Below are positions 7,642 through 15,613 of a stretch of DNA of 26,422 bases, piece after piece. This DNA is from Sulfurimonas sp. (GTDB lineage Bacteria > Campylobacterota > Campylobacteria > Campylobacterales > Sulfurimonadaceae): contig JALTUB010000018.1 in assembly GCA_027047745.1 (NCBI GenBank), positions 1 to 26,422 of the forward strand, in the 5' to 3' direction. Position 1 is the first letter of the stretch; each line of letters opens with the position of its first letter. Below the pieces are notes generated by a model. That model was not told the origin of the DNA, ran no database searches, and saw only the letters and a program-made list of their open reading frames with translations. The translations under genes and the position numbers were made by a program.

Positions 7642-7647
7642 TATAAT
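7642..7647 (+). promoter_or_regulatory. candidate -10 box for the gene at 7670
   Basis: A perfect TATAAT 22 bases upstream of the ATG at 7670 in the divergent gap with rnhA. An AGG ribosome site follows it. No clear -35 is visible. Confidence 0.45.
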
Positions 7648-7669
7648 TCATTTAAAAATAGGTAAAAAA

Positions 7670-8536
7670 ATGAGAACCTTTTATTATGTACATACAGGAC
7701 ACCGTATAGGGCTTGACAGGTTTCGCAGAGCAACAACGATTTTAAGAGCTTTAGGAGATAGTGATATTACTCTTTTGACATCTGATTTTCGTATTGCTCA
7801 TATCTCTAAAGAGTATGGAGTAGAAAATTGTGTAGGCTTGGATGTTGTTAGAAATATCCCACAAATCGCTCATCATGGGGATAAGCTACTCTTTGATTCT
7901 GATGAAGCAAATCCTCTTATGTTGGATGATATGAGGAAGTTTTTTTCATCGTTTATTCGTATTAGCGATGATGAAAATGACAAAAAAGAGAACAATGAGT
8001 TTTTAATCTCTCCATATTTAGAAGGCGAAGATATTTGCTCAACTTACGCAGTTGATGAAAAATATTTTGGTGCTTTTGAAAAAACTACAAAACTCTCTTT
8101 CTTCTTTGGTGATGATGATTATGATAAAGATTTAGAAAAAAATTTAGACTTTTTAGATGGGCTTGAACCTGCACTTGGCTTAGGTTTTTACTACTTCTTA
8201 GACTATGAAGACATGTTAAAAGATAGGTTTAAGAAAGTGTTTGAATTTGAAGAGTATGATGAGATGATTACAAGTAGCGAAATATTGCTAACTTCATCAC
8301 CTCAAGCAGTCTTAGAATCACTTGCTAGTGGTGGAAAACCTATCTATTTTCAAAGAGAAGATTATACAGAAAATTTTAACAAATTATTTGATAAACTTAA
8401 TATTCCAATAATACTAAATTATAATAAAAAGCAACTTTCTGTTGTTTTAGACACGATAAATAATATAAAATATCAAAAATTAGAGAAAAATAGTAACAAA
8501 ACTACACACTTTATAAAAGAAATCTTAAATTTATAA
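7670..8536 (+). CDS. conserved protein, glycosyltransferase-like (GT-B C-terminal motif)
   Basis: I do not recognise this 288-residue protein with certainty. The N-terminus (YYVHTGHRIGLDRFRRATTILRAL) resembles the first nucleotide-fold segment of GT-B enzymes such as MurG and UDP-GlcNAc 2-epimerase relatives. The segment SSPQAVLESLASGGKPIYFQ near residues 206-225 resembles the GT-B donor-binding loop in which a Glu and a glycine-rich turn contact the nucleotide sugar. The middle is highly acidic and aromatic. There is no signal peptide or membrane helix. It lies 62 bp ahead of petA but has its own promoter and petA appears to have one too, so a link to the bc1 complex is not shown. The last third is more AT- and Asn-rich than its neighbours. 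Confidence 0.6.
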   Translation: MRTFYYVHTGHRIGLDRFRRATTILRALGDSDITLLTSDFRIAHISKEYGVENCVGLDVVRNIPQIAHHGDKLLFDSDEANPLMLDDMRKFFSSFIRISDDENDKKENNEFLISPYLEGEDICSTYAVDEKYFGAFEKTTKLSFFFGDDDYDKDLEKNLDFLDGLEPALGLGFYYFLDYEDMLKDRFKKVFEFEEYDEMITSSEILLTSSPQAVLESLASGGKPIYFQREDYTENFNKLFDKLNIPIILNYNKKQLSVVLDTINNIKYQKLEKNSNKTTHFIKEILNL

Positions 8537-8556
8537 TTGTCATATCTTATTTATTA

Positions 8557-8562
8557 TATAAT
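8557..8562 (+). promoter_or_regulatory. candidate -10 box of the petABC operon
   Basis: TATAAT within a run of A and T, 37 bases upstream of the petA ATG. The upstream TTGTCA is only 14 bases away, too close for a standard -35. Confidence is moderate because the region is generally AT-rich. Confidence 0.4.
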
Positions 8563-8598
8563 TAAACTTTAAAATTCACATAAATAAAGTGAGAAAAT

Positions 8599-9159
8599 AT
8601 GCAAAATAGTAGCCGTAGAGGTTTTATGGGTAAGGCATTTGGTGCTGTTGCTGGTGTTGGAGCTGTTGCTTCACTCTATGCCATGAAAAGATCTTGGGAT
8701 CCACTTCCAAGTGTAAAAGCAGCTGGATTTACAACTATTGATATGTCTGTATACAAAGAGAATGAGCTTGTAGTTGAAAAATGGCGTGGAAAGCCTATCT
8801 TTGTTTTAAAACAGTCTAAAGAGATGTTAGACACTGAAGACAAAAACATGAGTCAAATCACTGGAAAAACAACTTCAGCAATGGATAAAAAAAGACTTAT
8901 CAAGATAGGTAATGCACATTTCCTCGTTTGTATTGGACTTTGTACACACCTTGGTTGTATTCCTGGATATAATCCTGATAAAAAAAGTTTTTTATGCGCT
9001 TGTCATGGTGGCAGATATGATGATACTGGTATGGTAACGAAGTCTCCACCACCAAGAGGACTGGATATACCTCCATTTAAGATAGATGGAACTAAATTGG
9101 TTTTAGGCGAAGAGGGTCCTGAGTACAAAAAGATGAAAGAAACTGGCGTAACGCTTTAA
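8599..9159 (+). CDS. petA: ubiquinol/menaquinol-cytochrome c reductase, Rieske iron-sulfur subunit
   Basis: The Rieske subunit of the bc1 complex takes one electron from quinol at the periplasmic face and passes it to cytochrome c. The 186-residue protein has a Tat-type N-terminus (SSRRGFMGKA) and a hydrophobic anchor. Cluster box 1 is CTHLGC (C115, H117, C120) and box 2 is CACHGG (C133, C135, H136); by homology C115, H117, C133 and H136 bind the 2Fe-2S cluster and C120-C135 form the stabilising disulfide. The usual Ser after CHG is Gly (G138), while the following Tyr (Y140) is kept. It is the first gene of petABC; the gap to petB is 12 bp. Confidence 0.96.
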   Translation: MQNSSRRGFMGKAFGAVAGVGAVASLYAMKRSWDPLPSVKAAGFTTIDMSVYKENELVVEKWRGKPIFVLKQSKEMLDTEDKNMSQITGKTTSAMDKKRLIKIGNAHFLVCIGLCTHLGCIPGYNPDKKSFLCACHGGRYDDTGMVTKSPPPRGLDIPPFKIDGTKLVLGEEGPEYKKMKETGVTL

Positions 9160-9171
9160 TAAAGGAAAATA

Positions 9172-10386
9172 ATGGCACATTTTACAAAAGCAACAAGTGT
9201 TAAAGACTGGTTAAATCAGCGTTTAGCAATTGAGAAAGTAGAAAAAGTGATGGCATCGGAATATTGGATTCCAAAAAACATCAACTTTTTATGGGCAATG
9301 GGTATGATACTTGCAGTGACTTTCGCACTCCTGCTAGTTTCAGGTATCTTTCTACTAATGTATTATCAACCAAATGTAAATCTTGCATTTGATAGTGTAA
9401 ACTATACTATCATGCAAGAAGTTGGTTATGGTTGGTTATGGAGACATGTTCATGGTGTTGCAGCTTCGGTTGTATTTTTAATCATCTACATCCACATGTT
9501 TACAGGTATCTATTATGGTTCTTACAAGAAGGGGCGTGAGATGATTTGGATCTCGGGTATGCTTCTTTTTGTGGCATTTTCTGCTGAAGCATTTTCAGGA
9601 TATATGCTACCTTGGGGACAAATGTCTTACTGGGCTGGTATGGTTATTACTAATTTATTTAGTATGGGTGGATTACATTTAGATGGTTTAGTTGAGTGGA
9701 TTCGTGGGGATTATGTTCCTGCTCAAGCATTCTTAAACCGTTTCTTTATGCTTCATGTACTTCTTATTCCTTTAGCGATTATAGGGCTGATAGCACTTCA
9801 CTTTGGATCACTTCGTATTCCTCATGTAAACAATCAAGATGGTGAAGAAATTGACTTTGACGCAGAGAGCAAAAAATATCTCGCTGGTGATAAAGCTGGT
9901 GCAAAAGTTATTCGTTTTGCGAATGACTTTATGTCTAAAGATATGATGGTTGTAGGTATTTACTTAGTATTTTTCTTCTACTTAGTATTTTTTCATTATG
10001 ATTTTGCGATGGATCCTGTAAACTTTGACCCTGCTAATGGACTTAAGACTCCGACGCACATCTACCCTGAGTGGTATTTCTTATGGTCTTATGAGATTTT
10101 AAGACCGTTCTCAACCAATGTTGGACTGATAGCATTCGCATTTGCACAGGTAATCTTTTTCTCCCTTCCATTTATGGATAGAAGTCCAAATGCAATACCT
10201 GCATCTCGTCGTGGTCTGTTTAAATATTGGTTCTGGGCAATGCTAATTGATATGATTATCTTAACGGCAATGGGTAAAGTTCCTCCTATTGAGCCTTTTG
10301 GAACGATTGGATTTTACGCGGCATTAACATTCATAGGTTTATGGATAGCACTTCCATTTATAACGAAAATGGAAAAAGAGGTATAG
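9172..10386 (+). CDS. petB: cytochrome b subunit of the bc1-type complex
   Basis: Cytochrome b carries the two b hemes and both quinone sites in the inner membrane. The 404-residue, roughly eight-helix protein is a fused form, not split as in b6/subunit IV. Heme ligand pairs are H94/H108 in helix B (14 apart) and H195/H210 in helix D (15 apart). The Qo-site PEWY motif is intact at 299-302 (IYPEWYFLWSYEILR). The 15-residue step in helix D is the cytochrome b6-type spacing; mitochondrial and alphaproteobacterial cytochrome b have 14. It lies 12 bp after petA and 9 bp before petC, so the three are co-transcribed. Confidence 0.96.
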   Translation: MAHFTKATSVKDWLNQRLAIEKVEKVMASEYWIPKNINFLWAMGMILAVTFALLLVSGIFLLMYYQPNVNLAFDSVNYTIMQEVGYGWLWRHVHGVAASVVFLIIYIHMFTGIYYGSYKKGREMIWISGMLLFVAFSAEAFSGYMLPWGQMSYWAGMVITNLFSMGGLHLDGLVEWIRGDYVPAQAFLNRFFMLHVLLIPLAIIGLIALHFGSLRIPHVNNQDGEEIDFDAESKKYLAGDKAGAKVIRFANDFMSKDMMVVGIYLVFFFYLVFFHYDFAMDPVNFDPANGLKTPTHIYPEWYFLWSYEILRPFSTNVGLIAFAFAQVIFFSLPFMDRSPNAIPASRRGLFKYWFWAMLIDMIILTAMGKVPPIEPFGTIGFYAALTFIGLWIALPFITKMEKEV

Positions 10387-10395
10387 GGAGAAGAT

Positions 10396-11340
10396 ATGAA
10401 AAATAAAGAACCATTAATATTAGTCGTAGTTGTATTTTTTACGCTACTGACATACTATCTTGTTGAGCCTTTTGCTCATTCACACATGCATAAGCATTAT
10501 GAGAGTGAAGGTTTTACATACAAAGATTTACCAAAGATAAAAACTGGTAACGCTACTCGTGGTAAAGATTTAGTTATGGGTGCTGGTGCTTGTACTGGCT
10601 GTCACTCAATAAAAGTAGCAAATATTCCTGCTCCTATGGATGCAGTAAGTTCAGCAGCAGCTTATGGTGTTAATCCACCAGATTTAAGTAATGCAGGAGC
10701 TGTTTTTGATGCGAAATTCTTAGGAAGCCTAATCAAAAACCCAGTACATGCTTTAATGCTTGGTCATAAATACAATGCAAAAAGTGGGAAAACTTTCCCT
10801 ATGCCACAGTTTTATGGAGCAGGTGGAGATATAAATCAAGAAGTAGCTGATATGGTTGCTTACTTACAATCTATTGCTGTAAGCAAAGATAAATTGACAC
10901 CAACTATTGCTTTTGAAACAGCTTGTGGTAGATGTCATGCAAATCACTATGCAAAATGGACTCAAATCGGTGAGAAACCTGTATTTAAGAAAAAGCAAGA
11001 TGAGTTAGCCTTTGATTCTAAAGTACTTGATTATCAAGATTATTTAACTAAATACTTAGGAACATTGCCACCAGATTTAAGTATCTATATCCGTTCTCGT
11101 GGTGAGCATTACATTAAAACTTTTGTCGAAAATCCTCAGAATTACCTTAAAGGTACTGCTATGCCTCGAGTAGGTGTCAATGCAGAAGCTGCTGATAAAG
11201 TGATAGAGTATCTTGAAGATTCTGGAGATGCTAAGCGTCATCAAAGAGAATCAGTTGGTAAAAATGTGATGATTTATATCATTATCTTTGCTATCTTTGC
11301 TCTTCTATGGAAGAAACAAGTTTGGAAAGATTTACACTAG
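10396..11340 (+). CDS. petC: di-heme cytochrome c subunit of the bc1-type complex
   Basis: This 314-residue protein replaces the usual mono-heme cytochrome c1. An N-terminal hydrophobic helix (about 5-22) exports it, and a second helix near the C-terminus (NVMIYIIIFAIFALLWKK) anchors it, with the heme domains in the periplasm. Two CXXCH heme motifs are seen: CTGCH at 66-70 and CGRCH at 177-181, each in its own c-type domain, with possible axial methionines in FPMPQF and GTAMPRV. Di-heme c subunits are the known arrangement of Campylobacterota bc1 complexes. It is the last gene of petABC and is followed by hairpins. Confidence 0.94.
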   Translation: MKNKEPLILVVVVFFTLLTYYLVEPFAHSHMHKHYESEGFTYKDLPKIKTGNATRGKDLVMGAGACTGCHSIKVANIPAPMDAVSSAAAYGVNPPDLSNAGAVFDAKFLGSLIKNPVHALMLGHKYNAKSGKTFPMPQFYGAGGDINQEVADMVAYLQSIAVSKDKLTPTIAFETACGRCHANHYAKWTQIGEKPVFKKKQDELAFDSKVLDYQDYLTKYLGTLPPDLSIYIRSRGEHYIKTFVENPQNYLKGTAMPRVGVNAEAADKVIEYLEDSGDAKRHQRESVGKNVMIYIIIFAIFALLWKKQVWKDLH

Positions 11341-11346
11341 CGTTCT

Positions 11347-11371
11347 AAGAAAGGAAGTAAATTCCTTTCTT
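11347..11371. terminator. 10-bp perfect hairpin after petC
   Basis: AAGAAAGGAA and TTCCTTTCTT are exact inverted arms around GTAAA, beginning 7 bp after the petC stop. There is no clean T tract after the stem, so rho-independent termination is uncertain. It may serve the convergent pet and ABC-exporter transcripts or stabilise the petABC mRNA. Confidence 0.5.
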
Positions 11372-11378
11372 TCACTTC

Positions 11379-11391
11379 GACCGCTTAGGTC
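11379..11391. repeat. short hairpin GACC-N5-GGTC
   Basis: A 4-bp stem with a 5-base loop between the two longer hairpins. Weak alone; noted because three hairpins with five-base loops follow each other within about 80 bp. Confidence 0.3.
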
Positions 11392-11411
11392 ATTAAAGAT
11401 ATAGTCTTGTA

Positions 11412-11428
11412 GAGGAAATAAATTCCTC
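11412..11428. terminator. second hairpin, similar to the first
   Basis: GAGGAA and TTCCTC flank ATAAA. The core AGGAAATAAATTCCT differs from the core of the hairpin at 11347-11371 (AGGAAGTAAATTCCT) by one base, so the two look like copies. It is 61 bp downstream of the stop of the ABC-exporter gene, which is transcribed towards it. Confidence 0.4.
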
Positions 11429-11489
11429 GACAGTTTCTCTCTTCAAAATCACTCAAATTAATATTTAGATATATTTATACACTTAAACC

Positions 11490-13262
11490 TTATATCAACT
11501 GCTTCTTTACAAAATCATTATAGTGTCCCTCTTGCTTTGCTAACTCTTTATGTGTTCCTCTTTGAACAATCTTTCCATCATCTAAAACATAAATCATATC
11601 TGCATTTTTAACAGTGCTTAGTCTATGGGCGATAGTTATAACAGTTTTATCTTTTAAAAGAGGTGTTATAGTGCTAAAAAGTTTTGCTTCAGTATGTACA
11701 TCAAGAGCTGAAGTTGATTCGTCAAAGATAACTACACTCGGGTATGAGAGCATCATTCTAGCTATGCTTAAACGCTGTCTTTGTCCACCTGAGAGTCTTA
11801 TGCCATGATGACCGACGATTGTATCTAAGCCATCTTTCATATCATCTAACATATCTGTAAGTTGGGCAATATCAAGGGCTATAAGTATATCTTCATCTTT
11901 TATCTTATCATTGCCCATAGTGATATTAAAACGCAAAGAGGCATTGAACAAGATAGGCATCTGAAGGACTAAAAATATCTCATTTCTTACAGATTTTTTA
12001 TCAAGTTCTTCTGTTTTAATGTTGTTGTATAGTAGCTCACCATTCTGTTTTTCATAAAAGCCAGAGATAACTTGTGCTAGAGTAGTTTTTCCACTTCCAC
12101 TAGCCCCTATAAGTGCTATCTTAGACCCTGCTTTTATATCAAGGCTTATATCTTTTAGCACTTGTTTATCTTTTTTATATGAAAAATTCAAATTTTTTAT
12201 ACTTATATCAACACTTGAACTATCCAAAAGCTTACTTCCACTCACCTCTTTTTTCAGAGTTAAGATTTTATTTATCCTAGCCAAGGCAGCCATTGCTGAA
12301 GCGTAACTATACTGCATAGAGAGGATGTCTTGAACAGGTGTCATGATAAACCAGATGTATCCAAACATCGCAAACATCATACCTATACTAAGGTCACTAT
12401 AAGCCACCAAAAGAAGTCCAGATGCACGAAGCACTTCAAAAACACTTAAAAAGATAGTATAAGATAGTTTTTCATAAGCAACACTTTTATAGTTGTATTC
12501 GTTTGATTTTATCTCTATATTTTTAGCTTGGTTTACAGCCTTATCAAAAAAATACTCCTCTTTGTTACTTGCTTTTATCTGTCCATATAGTTCTATAGTT
12601 TCGCCAACATCCTCTTGAAAGTTTGAGATAGCCTCATTTTCTTCTTTTTTTAACACACCAACTTTAGAAGACATTTTTTTACTAACAAACATTATCGCAG
12701 GTTGGATAAGTAAAATCAAAACACCCAAAATAGGATTTATCATAATCAAAACTATACCGACTGCAATAAGAGTCAAAACAGAAGCTACAAAACGAGAAGC
12801 ACTACTCATGATAAAAGCATCAAGAGTATTGATGTCTGTAATCAAAGTTGAAGTAATAGCCCCACTTCCTATGCTTTCGTACTCATTCATAGAAGAGACT
12901 TGAAGATGTTTTACCAATCTTCTACGAATCATAAAAGTAACATATTTGGAAATTTTTGTAAAGATTTTTGTTGTTATAACACCCAAAGTATAATAAACAA
13001 AACGCAAAACAATAACACTAACACCAACAATAGCTATGTAATAAAAAGCAGAACCACTTCCAAAAAGTGCATCTATACTATGAACTATATGTGATGGTTT
13101 GTTTAAGAGTACCTCATCAACCATAACAGGGAGCATTAGAGGGATAGGGACACTTACCAAGATGGCTAAGAGAGTTATTATCTGCCCATAAACAAGGGCA
13201 GGTTTTTTATCTAAAACAAGTCTAAATATAGACTTTATTGTTATAGGAGCGTTATCTTTCAC
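11490..13262 (-). CDS. ABC exporter, fused transmembrane and ATPase domains (MsbA/multidrug type)
   Basis: A 590-residue half-transporter that would dimerise in the inner membrane. The first 310 residues carry about six membrane helices. The ATPase domain has Walker A GASGSGKT (386-393), the signature LSGGQ (490-494), Walker B ending in D514-E515 and the H-loop in TIAHRLSTV. All catalytic residues are present. The substrate cannot be told from sequence; related proteins export lipids, lipid A precursors or drugs. The start is a GTG at 13262 with an AGGA site; the overlapping ATG two bases upstream runs directly into a stop. It lies 30 bp behind gltX on the same strand and probably shares its transcript. 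Confidence 0.92.
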   Translation of the reverse strand: MKDNAPITIKSIFRLVLDKKPALVYGQIITLLAILVSVPIPLMLPVMVDEVLLNKPSHIVHSIDALFGSGSAFYYIAIVGVSVIVLRFVYYTLGVITTKIFTKISKYVTFMIRRRLVKHLQVSSMNEYESIGSGAITSTLITDINTLDAFIMSSASRFVASVLTLIAVGIVLIMINPILGVLILLIQPAIMFVSKKMSSKVGVLKKEENEAISNFQEDVGETIELYGQIKASNKEEYFFDKAVNQAKNIEIKSNEYNYKSVAYEKLSYTIFLSVFEVLRASGLLLVAYSDLSIGMMFAMFGYIWFIMTPVQDILSMQYSYASAMAALARINKILTLKKEVSGSKLLDSSSVDISIKNLNFSYKKDKQVLKDISLDIKAGSKIALIGASGSGKTTLAQVISGFYEKQNGELLYNNIKTEELDKKSVRNEIFLVLQMPILFNASLRFNITMGNDKIKDEDILIALDIAQLTDMLDDMKDGLDTIVGHHGIRLSGGQRQRLSIARMMLSYPSVVIFDESTSALDVHTEAKLFSTITPLLKDKTVITIAHRLSTVKNADMIYVLDDGKIVQRGTHKELAKQEGHYNDFVKKQLI

Positions 13263-13292
13263 ATCAATTTCCTAAAGTTTAGTATAGATTGT

Positions 13293-14681
13293 TTATGATT
13301 GCATAGCAATAGCATTAGCGATGCGTAACATCGTTTCTTCTTTGCCTATGACAGCCATAACTGTGTCAAGCCCCGGCCCACTCATCTTTCCTAAAAGTGC
13401 AACACGAAGAGGGTTGCCGATTTTACCAAAACCTATCTCCATCTCATTTACCACTTCTTCCATGAGAGTGTGGTAATCTAGTGGCAGTTTAAGCCCATCT
13501 GCAGCACTAACTTTTGCTCCAAAAGCATTTAACACTTCCACAGCATTACCTTTAAAGGCTTTTTTTACAGCTTTTTCGTTATAAGAAGTTGGTGTTGTGA
13601 TAACATCATTAACCAACTCTGCCAACTCTTTTAAGGTTTTTGCTCTCTCTTTTAGTGCATCTAAAAGTATCTCTTTTTTGTCATGAGAAGTTAAAACTAA
13701 ACCATAATCTGTTAGCAACTCCGTTAGTTCTGCGTTTGAGGTGTTTTTAATGTAATGAGAGTTTAACCAATCTAACTTTTCGGTGTTATAGATAGATGCT
13801 GACTTGTTAATATCTTTAGGGTTAAAAAGATGTTTCATCTCCTCCATAGAAAATATCTCTTGGTCTCCATGACTCCAACCCAAACGAACTAAAAAGTTAA
13901 GAAGTGCTTGAGGAGTATAGCCCATCTCTTTATAAGCCATAACATCTGTAGCACCATCTCGTTTAGATAACTTTTTACCCTGAGCATTATGAATCATGGG
14001 AACATGATAAAATGATGGAATCTCAAAGCCTAAGGCTTCATATATAACTATTTGCTTAGGTGTGTTACTAAGGTGGTCATCTCCACGGACAACTTCATTG
14101 ATACCCATAAGATGATCATCTATCGCCACAACAAGATTGTAAGTCGGACTTCCGTCTGCTCTTGCTATAACAAAGTCATCAAGTATATCTTGGGCTTGAA
14201 AACTAACATCTCCTTTTACACCATCTTTTACAAGTATCTCTCCACTTGTTGGTGCTTTTATACGGATAACAGGTTCAACACCCTCAGGAGGTGTTCCATC
14301 AAAGTCACGATAACGACCATCATACATAGTTCTTTGTTTGTTAGCCATTTGAGCCTCACGAAGTTCTGTAAGCTCCTCTTTGCTCATATAACATTTATAG
14401 GCTTTGCCCTCATCTAAAAGCTGTTTTATGTATTTTGCATAAATCTCATCTCTTTGACTCTGATATGTAATCTCTCCATCATGTTCTAAACCCAACCACT
14501 CAAAAGCGTTTAAGATAGCTTTTGTAGCCTCTTGTGAGTTTCTTGCCTTATCTGTATCTTCTATACGAAGCACAAATTTACCATCATTTTTTTTCGCCCA
14601 AAGATATGAGAAAAGTGCAGTTCTTAAACCACCAATATGTAAATATCCTGTAGGACTTGGAGCAAAACGAGTAACAATCAT
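13293..14681 (-). CDS. gltX: glutamyl-tRNA synthetase
   Basis: This class I synthetase charges glutamate to tRNA. The 462-residue length is typical. The HIGH-type motif reads HIGG (15-18) within RFAPSPTGYLHIGGL, and the KMSKS-type loop reads KLSKR (237-241). The C-terminal anticodon-binding helical domain is present. Campylobacterota usually carry two gltX genes, one of which charges tRNA-Gln as well or instead to feed the GatCAB amidotransferase; which of the two this is cannot be told by eye. It is divergent from the SurA-like gene and is followed by the ABC exporter. Confidence 0.95.
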   Translation of the reverse strand: MIVTRFAPSPTGYLHIGGLRTALFSYLWAKKNDGKFVLRIEDTDKARNSQEATKAILNAFEWLGLEHDGEITYQSQRDEIYAKYIKQLLDEGKAYKCYMSKEELTELREAQMANKQRTMYDGRYRDFDGTPPEGVEPVIRIKAPTSGEILVKDGVKGDVSFQAQDILDDFVIARADGSPTYNLVVAIDDHLMGINEVVRGDDHLSNTPKQIVIYEALGFEIPSFYHVPMIHNAQGKKLSKRDGATDVMAYKEMGYTPQALLNFLVRLGWSHGDQEIFSMEEMKHLFNPKDINKSASIYNTEKLDWLNSHYIKNTSNAELTELLTDYGLVLTSHDKKEILLDALKERAKTLKELAELVNDVITTPTSYNEKAVKKAFKGNAVEVLNAFGAKVSAADGLKLPLDYHTLMEEVVNEMEIGFGKIGNPLRVALLGKMSGPGLDTVMAVIGKEETMLRIANAIAMQS

Positions 14682-14734
14682 AAAATAACCTTTTTGTATA
14701 AATACGACATTTTAAGCTAATATTGGTTAATTAC

Positions 14735-14743
14735 TGGTAAAAT
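14735..14743 (+). promoter_or_regulatory. extended -10 promoter of the SurA-GGDEF/EAL-deaminase operon
   Basis: TGG TAAAAT is an extended -10 element 29 bases upstream of the ATG at 14773. It lies in the 91-bp divergent gap with gltX. No -35 is evident. Confidence 0.45.
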
Positions 14744-14772
14744 AGTGAATATAACTTAAGAAATGGATACAC

Positions 14773-15609
14773 ATGTACAAAATACTTCTCGCCTTTTTAT
14801 TTTCAAGCCTACTAAATGCAGCTGTCTATGATGGCATTGCAATCGTTGTTAAAGACAGAGCAATCACTCTTCTTGACATAAAAAACAAGATGCAAGAGAC
14901 GCACTCTAGTGCTAAAGTTGCTAGCAATCTTCTTATACGAGAAAAATTAGAAGATATAGAGAGAAAAAAGAGAAAGATAACTGTAACAAACTCTGAGGTT
15001 TTTGACGATATTCAAAAAACAGCTCAAAGAAACAAGCTCAATATCAGTGAGTTTTATAAAGCAGTTAGAAATGCAAATGGACTCAGTTCTACAGAATTAA
15101 AAGAGAAAATCAGACAAAAACTTCTTACACAAAAACTCTATATGGCTATTGCCTATGGTGCTGCTGATGAGCCAAGTGACAAGGACATAAAAGAGTATTA
15201 TAACTTGCATAAAGATGACTTTGACCATCCATCAGAGTTTAGCGTTATAATCTACCAAGCAAAAGATAAAAGCAGACTAGAAGAAAAAGTATCTAACCCT
15301 ATGTTTTACTCTCCAGACATAGCACAAAGGGAGCAAGTTCTTCCTTACGCTAAAATCTCTCCTGAGTTAGCAAAACTACTTACTAAAACAGGTCTTAACC
15401 ACTTTTCTCCAGTAGTTCCAGATGGTAAAGGAAGATATATGACTTTTTATATAAAGTCATTAAAATCTATCAAAGATAGTAAGTTAGATGATGTAAAAGA
15501 GCAGATCAAAAATGCAATCATGAGCAAACAAAGAGAAGAAGTTTTAAGCAACTATTTTGCAAGACTTAGACAAAACACCGATATAAAGACATTGAGAATG
15601 CCAAAATAA
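14773..15609 (+). CDS. SurA-like periplasmic chaperone / peptidyl-prolyl isomerase family
   Basis: A 278-residue exported protein. Residues 1-16 form a signal peptide (KILLAFLFSSLLNA, cleavage likely before AVYDG). The following VYDGIAIVVKDRAITLLDI is the SurA-type start, where the mature chain opens with a strand and a helix. A long helical N-domain follows and then a PPIC/parvulin-like segment from about 155 (EYYNLHKDDFDHPSEFSVIIYQAK) with a weakly conserved isomerase core. Members of this group in Campylobacterota help outer-membrane protein folding. The parvulin part is short and degenerate, so chaperone action is more likely than isomerase activity. It is 4 bp from the next gene. Confidence 0.8.
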   Translation: MYKILLAFLFSSLLNAAVYDGIAIVVKDRAITLLDIKNKMQETHSSAKVASNLLIREKLEDIERKKRKITVTNSEVFDDIQKTAQRNKLNISEFYKAVRNANGLSSTELKEKIRQKLLTQKLYMAIAYGAADEPSDKDIKEYYNLHKDDFDHPSEFSVIIYQAKDKSRLEEKVSNPMFYSPDIAQREQVLPYAKISPELAKLLTKTGLNHFSPVVPDGKGRYMTFYIKSLKSIKDSKLDDVKEQIKNAIMSKQREEVLSNYFARLRQNTDIKTLRMPK

Positions 15610-15613
15610 ATCA

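Noticed and set aside
14052..14417. Plus-strand ORF of 121 codons
   Set aside because: Antisense to gltX, with no recognisable domain and no ribosome site of note.
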